A program made the translations under genes and the position numbers. A model generated the notes under the pieces. The model saw only the letters and a program-made list of their open reading frames with translations. It made no database searches and was not told the DNA's origin. From Bianquea renquensis (GTDB lineage Bacteria; Bacillota; Clostridia; Lachnospirales; Bianqueaceae), in assembly GCF_014384895.1 (NCBI RefSeq), contig NZ_JACRSQ010000008.1, positions 1 to 64,000 of the forward strand: DNA of 64,000 bases, given 5' to 3'. Shown here piece by piece: positions 60,938 through 64,000 of this stretch (its first letter is position 1; every line of letters starts with the position of its first letter).

Positions 60938-62210
60938 GTGGAGAGTTGGGTTGCCATTGCACGCCGGAGGCGATCGAAGCAGGCAAGCCCCGGCGTGCAT
61001 TTTTCTACCGGTTGTCACACAGGATCGCACCCCTCCGCCATAAACGGGGGGATTTGGGTTGCTGTTGCACGCCGGGGACGGTCGAAGCAGGCAAGCCCCG
61101 GCGTGCATTTTTCTACCGGTTGCCACACAGGATCGCACATCCCCGCCATAACCGGGGGAGAGTTGGATTACCATTGCACGCCGGAGGCGTTCAAAATAGG
61201 CAAGCCCCGGCGTGCATTTTTCTACCGGTTGCCATACAGGATCGCACCCCCCGCCATAACCGGAGGAGATATGGATTGCTATTGCACGCCGGAGGCGTTC
61301 AAAATAGGCAAGCCCCGGCGTGCATTTTTCTACCGGTCGCCACACAGGATCACACATCCCCGCCATAACCGGAGGAGAATTGGATTGCTGTTGCACGCCG
61401 GAGGCGTTCAAAACAGGCAAGCCCGGCGTGCATTTTTTTACCGGTTGTTACATAGGGTCGCCCCCCTGCCATAACCGGAAGAGAATTGGATTGCTATTGC
61501 ACGCCGGAGGCGTTCAAAATAGGCAAGCCCCGGCGTGCATTTTTCTACCGGTTGCCATACAGGATCGCACCCCCCGCCATAACCGGGGGAGATATGGATT
61601 GTCATTGCACGCCGGAGGCGTTCAAAATAGGCAAGCCCCGGCGTGCATTTTTCTGCCGGTTGCCACACAGGATCGCACATCCCCGCCATAACCGGGGGAG
61701 AGTTGGATTACCATTGCACGCCGGAGGCGTTCAAAATAGGCAAGCCCGGCGTGCATTTTTCTACCGGTTGCCATACAGGATCGCACCCCCCGCCATAACC
61801 GGAGGAGATATGGATTGCTATTGCACGCCGAAGGCGGTCAAAGCAGGCAAGCCCCGGCGTGCATTTTTCTACCGGTTGCCATACAGGATCGCACCCCCCG
61901 CCATAACTGGAAGAAATATGGATTGTCATTGCACGCCGGAGGCGGTCGAAGCAGGCAAGCCCGGCGTGCATTTTCTACCGGTCGCCACACAGGATCGCAC
62001 ACCCCCGCCATAACCGGGGGAGATATGGATTGCCATTGCACGCCGGAGAGGGTCGAAGCAGGCAAGCCCGGCGTGCATTTTTCTACCGGTTGTCACATAG
62101 GGTCGCACCCCTCGCCATAACCGGAAGAGAATTGGATTGCCATTGCACGCCGGAGAGGGTCGAAGCAGGCAAGCCCGGCGTGCATTTTTCTACCGGCTGC
62201 CACACCCCGC
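60938..62210 (+). repeat. Tandem array of about 12 units of 106-109 bp, each with a terminator-like hairpin
   Basis: The core GCACGCC begins at 60959, 61067, 61176, 61284, 61393, 61499, 61607, 61716, 61823, 61931, 62039 and 62145: twelve copies, spacing 106-109. In each unit GCACGCCGG and CCGGCGTGC form a 9-bp stem (the copy at 61823 has GCACGCCGA, losing one pair) with a loop of about 22 nt, followed by ATTTT or ATTTTTC. A second weaker pair, ACCGGTT/AACCGG, spans the rest. Block 61100-61285 is nearly repeated at 61640-61825 (540 bp, five units later), so the array has grown by multi-unit duplication. Indels of one to three bases break any reading frame. Confidence 0.95.
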
Positions 62211-62339
62211 CTCCTCCGGCACAAGACTGCTTGCAATCATCCATTATATCATTAATAGAGCATTGGCAAGCTAATCCCAACAATGCTATCTAGCTAAGGA
62301 AATAAAAGTTTTCCACAAAGAAGCGGATGTCACTTCCTA

Positions 62340-62367
62340 TGAATTCATACTTTTGGGCTCCCCTCGT
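62340..62367 (-). repeat. Right arm of the 28-bp inverted repeat
   Basis: TGAATTCATACTTTTGGGCT then CCCCTCGT; complementary to 60498-60525 at 24 of 28 positions. No target-site duplication is obvious beside either arm. From 62211 to 62339 nothing else is seen. Confidence 0.85.
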
Positions 62368-62415
62368 TTTTCATATGCAGACCTGGTCCTAAAGGCGGCC
62401 ATAAGGGGACTTGAT

Positions 62416-62440
62416 ATAAGCTTTCGGAATGCGAACTTTT
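62416..62440 (+). repeat. Degenerate mini-hairpin element before pstS
   Basis: AAGCTTTCGGAATGCGAACTTTTTT resembles the AAAGTTTGCGGAACGCAAACTTTTT element at 51795 in layout but pairs imperfectly. It directly precedes the PhoP-type repeats. Confidence 0.4.
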
Positions 62441-62493
62441 TTACATAGACTTTACATAGACATGATACTCGTTTTACATTCAGGTGCTATGAT
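62440..62493 (+). promoter_or_regulatory. PhoP-box direct repeats and promoter of the pst operon
   Basis: TTTACAT occurs at 62440-62446, 62451-62457 and 62473-62479, with a degenerate position at 62462: an 11-bp period, as in PhoP boxes (TTWACA with 5-bp gaps) of Firmicutes. A -10 TATGAT with extended TGC follows (62488-62493). Indicates induction of pstS by phosphate starvation through PhoPR. Confidence 0.8.
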
Positions 62494-62540
62494 GATATCC
62501 GTAAAAGAAAAGCAATCAATCTATATTGGAGGAATTGACA

Positions 62541-63452
62541 ATGAAAAAAATAATGGCGTGTGCCATGATTCTGACGCTGTCCCTATCATTGATGGCATGT
62601 GGTGGAAACGGGGACAATAGCAGTCAGGCGAATAGCAGCAAACAAGAAAACAGTAGCAAACAGGAAGAGAGCAGCCAGGAAACCAGCGGCCAGGAAACCA
62701 GCAGCACAACGGCGAAGATCACTGGAACAGCAACAGGAAGCGGGTCCACGTCGGTAGAACCCATCATACAGCAGCTTAAGGATGAATTTGAGGCGAAGAA
62801 TCCAGGGACCACCATTGAATATGAGGGAAACAGCTCTGGCTCTGGAATTACGGCGGCCAACGAGAACGTCAGCATGTTCGGATGCGCCTCCCGAGAATTG
62901 AAGGAGGAGGAGAAAGCCTTCGGCATGACGGTGGAAACCTTTGCCTATGATGGAATTGCCGCTATCGTTCACCCGGACAACACGGTTTCCGACATTTCCA
63001 TGGAGGATCTCAAAAAGATTTACACCGGCGAAGTCACCAATTGGAAGGAACTCGGCGGAAATGACGCCCCCATCGTCGTCGTATCCAGAGAAAATGGATC
63101 TGGAACAAAATCAGCCTTTGAAGAGCTAGTGGGCTTTGAGGATGCCCTTGTCTCCGACGCCACCATTGCAGAGGGAAATGGCAATGTGCAGTCCACAGTG
63201 GCCAGCAATCCCAACGCCATTGGCTATGTATCCTTTACCTACATTGACGAGACAGTAAAAGCCCTGACAGTGGAGGGCGTGGAGGCAACGGACGCGAATG
63301 TAAAAAACAGCACATACAAGATTTCTCGTCCCTTCCTGATCTTCTGGCATGAGGAAAATATGAATGAGGTGGCGAAAGCCTTCGTCGAGTTTATGATGAG
63401 TGCGGAAGGACAGGCCATCGTCGCGGAAAAAGCAATCCCCGTAACGGACTAA
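62541..63452 (+). CDS. pstS: Phosphate-binding lipoprotein PstS
   Basis: 303 residues. Lipoprotein signal with lipobox LMAC (Cys20), then a Ser/Gln/Glu-rich spacer (about 22-58, SSQANSSKQENSSKQEESSQ) and a periplasmic-binding fold. Phosphate-binding loops: GSGSTSVEPI (about 73), SSGSGITA and RENGSGTKSAFEEL. ATG 62541 follows TTGGAGGAATTG. It captures phosphate for the PstCAB importer; the PhoP-type boxes upstream fit. Confidence 0.95.
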   Translation: MKKIMACAMILTLSLSLMACGGNGDNSSQANSSKQENSSKQEESSQETSGQETSSTTAKITGTATGSGSTSVEPIIQQLKDEFEAKNPGTTIEYEGNSSGSGITAANENVSMFGCASRELKEEEKAFGMTVETFAYDGIAAIVHPDNTVSDISMEDLKKIYTGEVTNWKELGGNDAPIVVVSRENGSGTKSAFEELVGFEDALVSDATIAEGNGNVQSTVASNPNAIGYVSFTYIDETVKALTVEGVEATDANVKNSTYKISRPFLIFWHEENMNEVAKAFVEFMMSAEGQAIVAEKAIPVTD

Positions 63453-63475
63453 GGGACGGAGGAGAGGAGGAAGAA

Positions 63476-64000
63476 ATGGGTCAGCAGCATCGAAATGAAA
63501 AGATTGCCAAAATCTTCTTCCTTATTACAGGGTTAATCGCGGTTGCAAGCGTTCTGCTCATTACATTCTTCGTATTTTTTCAGGGCTTGCAGCCCTTTTT
63601 CCCATTTAATAAGGAAGGGCGGTATAGTTTTTGGAAATTCATCAGTGGCCTCCAGTGGAAACCCAATGATGAGGTGGCAAAAGCCTCCTATGGGATTTTA
63701 TACATGATCGTGGGTTCCCTATTTTCCACTTTAGGAGCTGTCATTTTGGCGGTCCCCATTGGCATTTTAACAGCCGTGTACATAGCGGAGTTAGCGCCTC
63801 GATTTGTGGTCAAAATCTTGCAGCCGGCGGTGGAGCTTTTGTCGGGGATTCCCTCCGTTTTATTTGGCGTGTTCGGATTAGGATTTATCGTTCCCATCAT
63901 TATGAAGACATCTCCATATGCCAGGGGACAATCCTTGCTGGCGGTTATTCTTGTCTTGGCGGTCATGATTCTGCCCATTATCGTGTCTCTGTCGGTAACA
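63476..64000 (+). CDS. pstC: Phosphate ABC transporter permease PstC, 5' part
   Basis: ATG 63476 follows GGAGAGGAGGAA, 23 bases after pstS; the frame is open to the window end (175 residues seen). MGQQHRNEKIAKIFFLITGL then a first membrane helix, a loop with FWKFISGLQWKPNDEVAK, and the permease core SYGILYMIVGSLFSTLGAVI, AVYIAELAP, ELLSGIPSVLFGVFGLGFIV. The IPSVLFG motif is typical of PstC. Truncated only by the window edge. Confidence 0.94.
   Translation, partial: MGQQHRNEKIAKIFFLITGLIAVASVLLITFFVFFQGLQPFFPFNKEGRYSFWKFISGLQWKPNDEVAKASYGILYMIVGSLFSTLGAVILAVPIGILTAVYIAELAPRFVVKILQPAVELLSGIPSVLFGVFGLGFIVPIIMKTSPYARGQSLLAVILVLAVMILPIIVSLSVT

Noticed and set aside
60938..62210. CRISPR array
   Set aside because: Units are about 108 bp, nearly identical throughout, with no short repeat plus unique spacer pattern and no cas genes.
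60700..62293. Several repeat-containing open frames on both strands (period 36 residues)
   Set aside because: The unit length is near a multiple of three, so frames stay open for several units, but indels break each one, both strands are equally open, and no ribosome binding sites fit.

Overview
The window is a chromosomal segment of a low-GC-lineage Gram-positive anaerobe, most probably a member of the Lachnospiraceae or a close clostridial relative. This is inferred from gene order (secE-nusG-rplKA, rplJL, rpoBC, rpsLG-fusA-tuf, S10/spc/alpha), zinc-type L33, S4 and S14, a long L17 with a central insertion, strong AGGAGG ribosome binding sites with frequent GTG and TTG starts, and the downstream order carbohydrate-ATPase / CdaR regulator / ftsE / ftsX / coiled-coil M23 hydrolase / S41 protease. 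No tRNA, rRNA or CRISPR array was seen.

Layout. 1-141: start of an IS30-type transposase leaving the window on the minus strand. 292-3863: rpmG-secE-nusG-rplK-rplA and then rplJ-rplL with an L10 leader. 4218-12012: rpoB-rpoC with their own promoter. 12029-16698: rpsL-rpsG-fusA and tuf. 16839-19405: three metabolic or envelope genes (a sialate-lyase-like aldolase, an amidohydrolase and a DUF368/PopT lipid carrier translocase) lying between the str and S10 clusters. 19561-35882: the S10-spc-alpha supercluster from rpsJ to rplQ, including secY, adk, map, infA, rpmJ and rpoA. 35978-41100: ECF transporter module (ecfA1-ecfA2-ecfT), truA, a small membrane-anchored protein, then rplM-rpsI. 41267-59889: envelope and housekeeping genes, including two LCP cell-wall ligases, a YitT protein, a MsmK/UgpC-type ATPase, a CdaR regulator, ftsEX with its probable hydrolase, a CtpA protease with a MinJ-like membrane protein, an L,D-transpeptidase, a B12/radical SAM enzyme, endonuclease III and an M18 aminopeptidase. 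59940-64000: a small membrane protein, a 12-copy tandem repeat block, then a phosphate-regulated pstS-pstC.

The first two thirds is the core translation and transcription machinery. Its control is legible in the DNA: near-consensus sigma-A promoters with 17-bp spacers before most units, an L1 target ahead of rplA, an L10 leader with attenuator ahead of rplJ, an L13-type leader ahead of rplM, and several long structured-looking gaps (before rpsJ, between rpsJ and rplC, before rpsM, between rpoA and rplQ) that look like leaders but that I cannot assign to a known family.

The most unusual content is non-coding. (1) About twelve head-to-tail copies of a roughly 108-bp unit (about 60938-62210), each holding a GC-rich hairpin followed by a T-run, that is, a row of terminator-like structures. 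The block lies between a 28-bp inverted repeat (24/28 identical). (2) A dispersed family of paired mini-hairpins, several with a GCGAAGC core or a GAA or GCAA loop, sits at operon ends and once inside the rplJ leader. (3) The rpsL promoter is followed within about 30 bases by a complete intrinsic terminator. These are direct sequence observations; their functions are inference.
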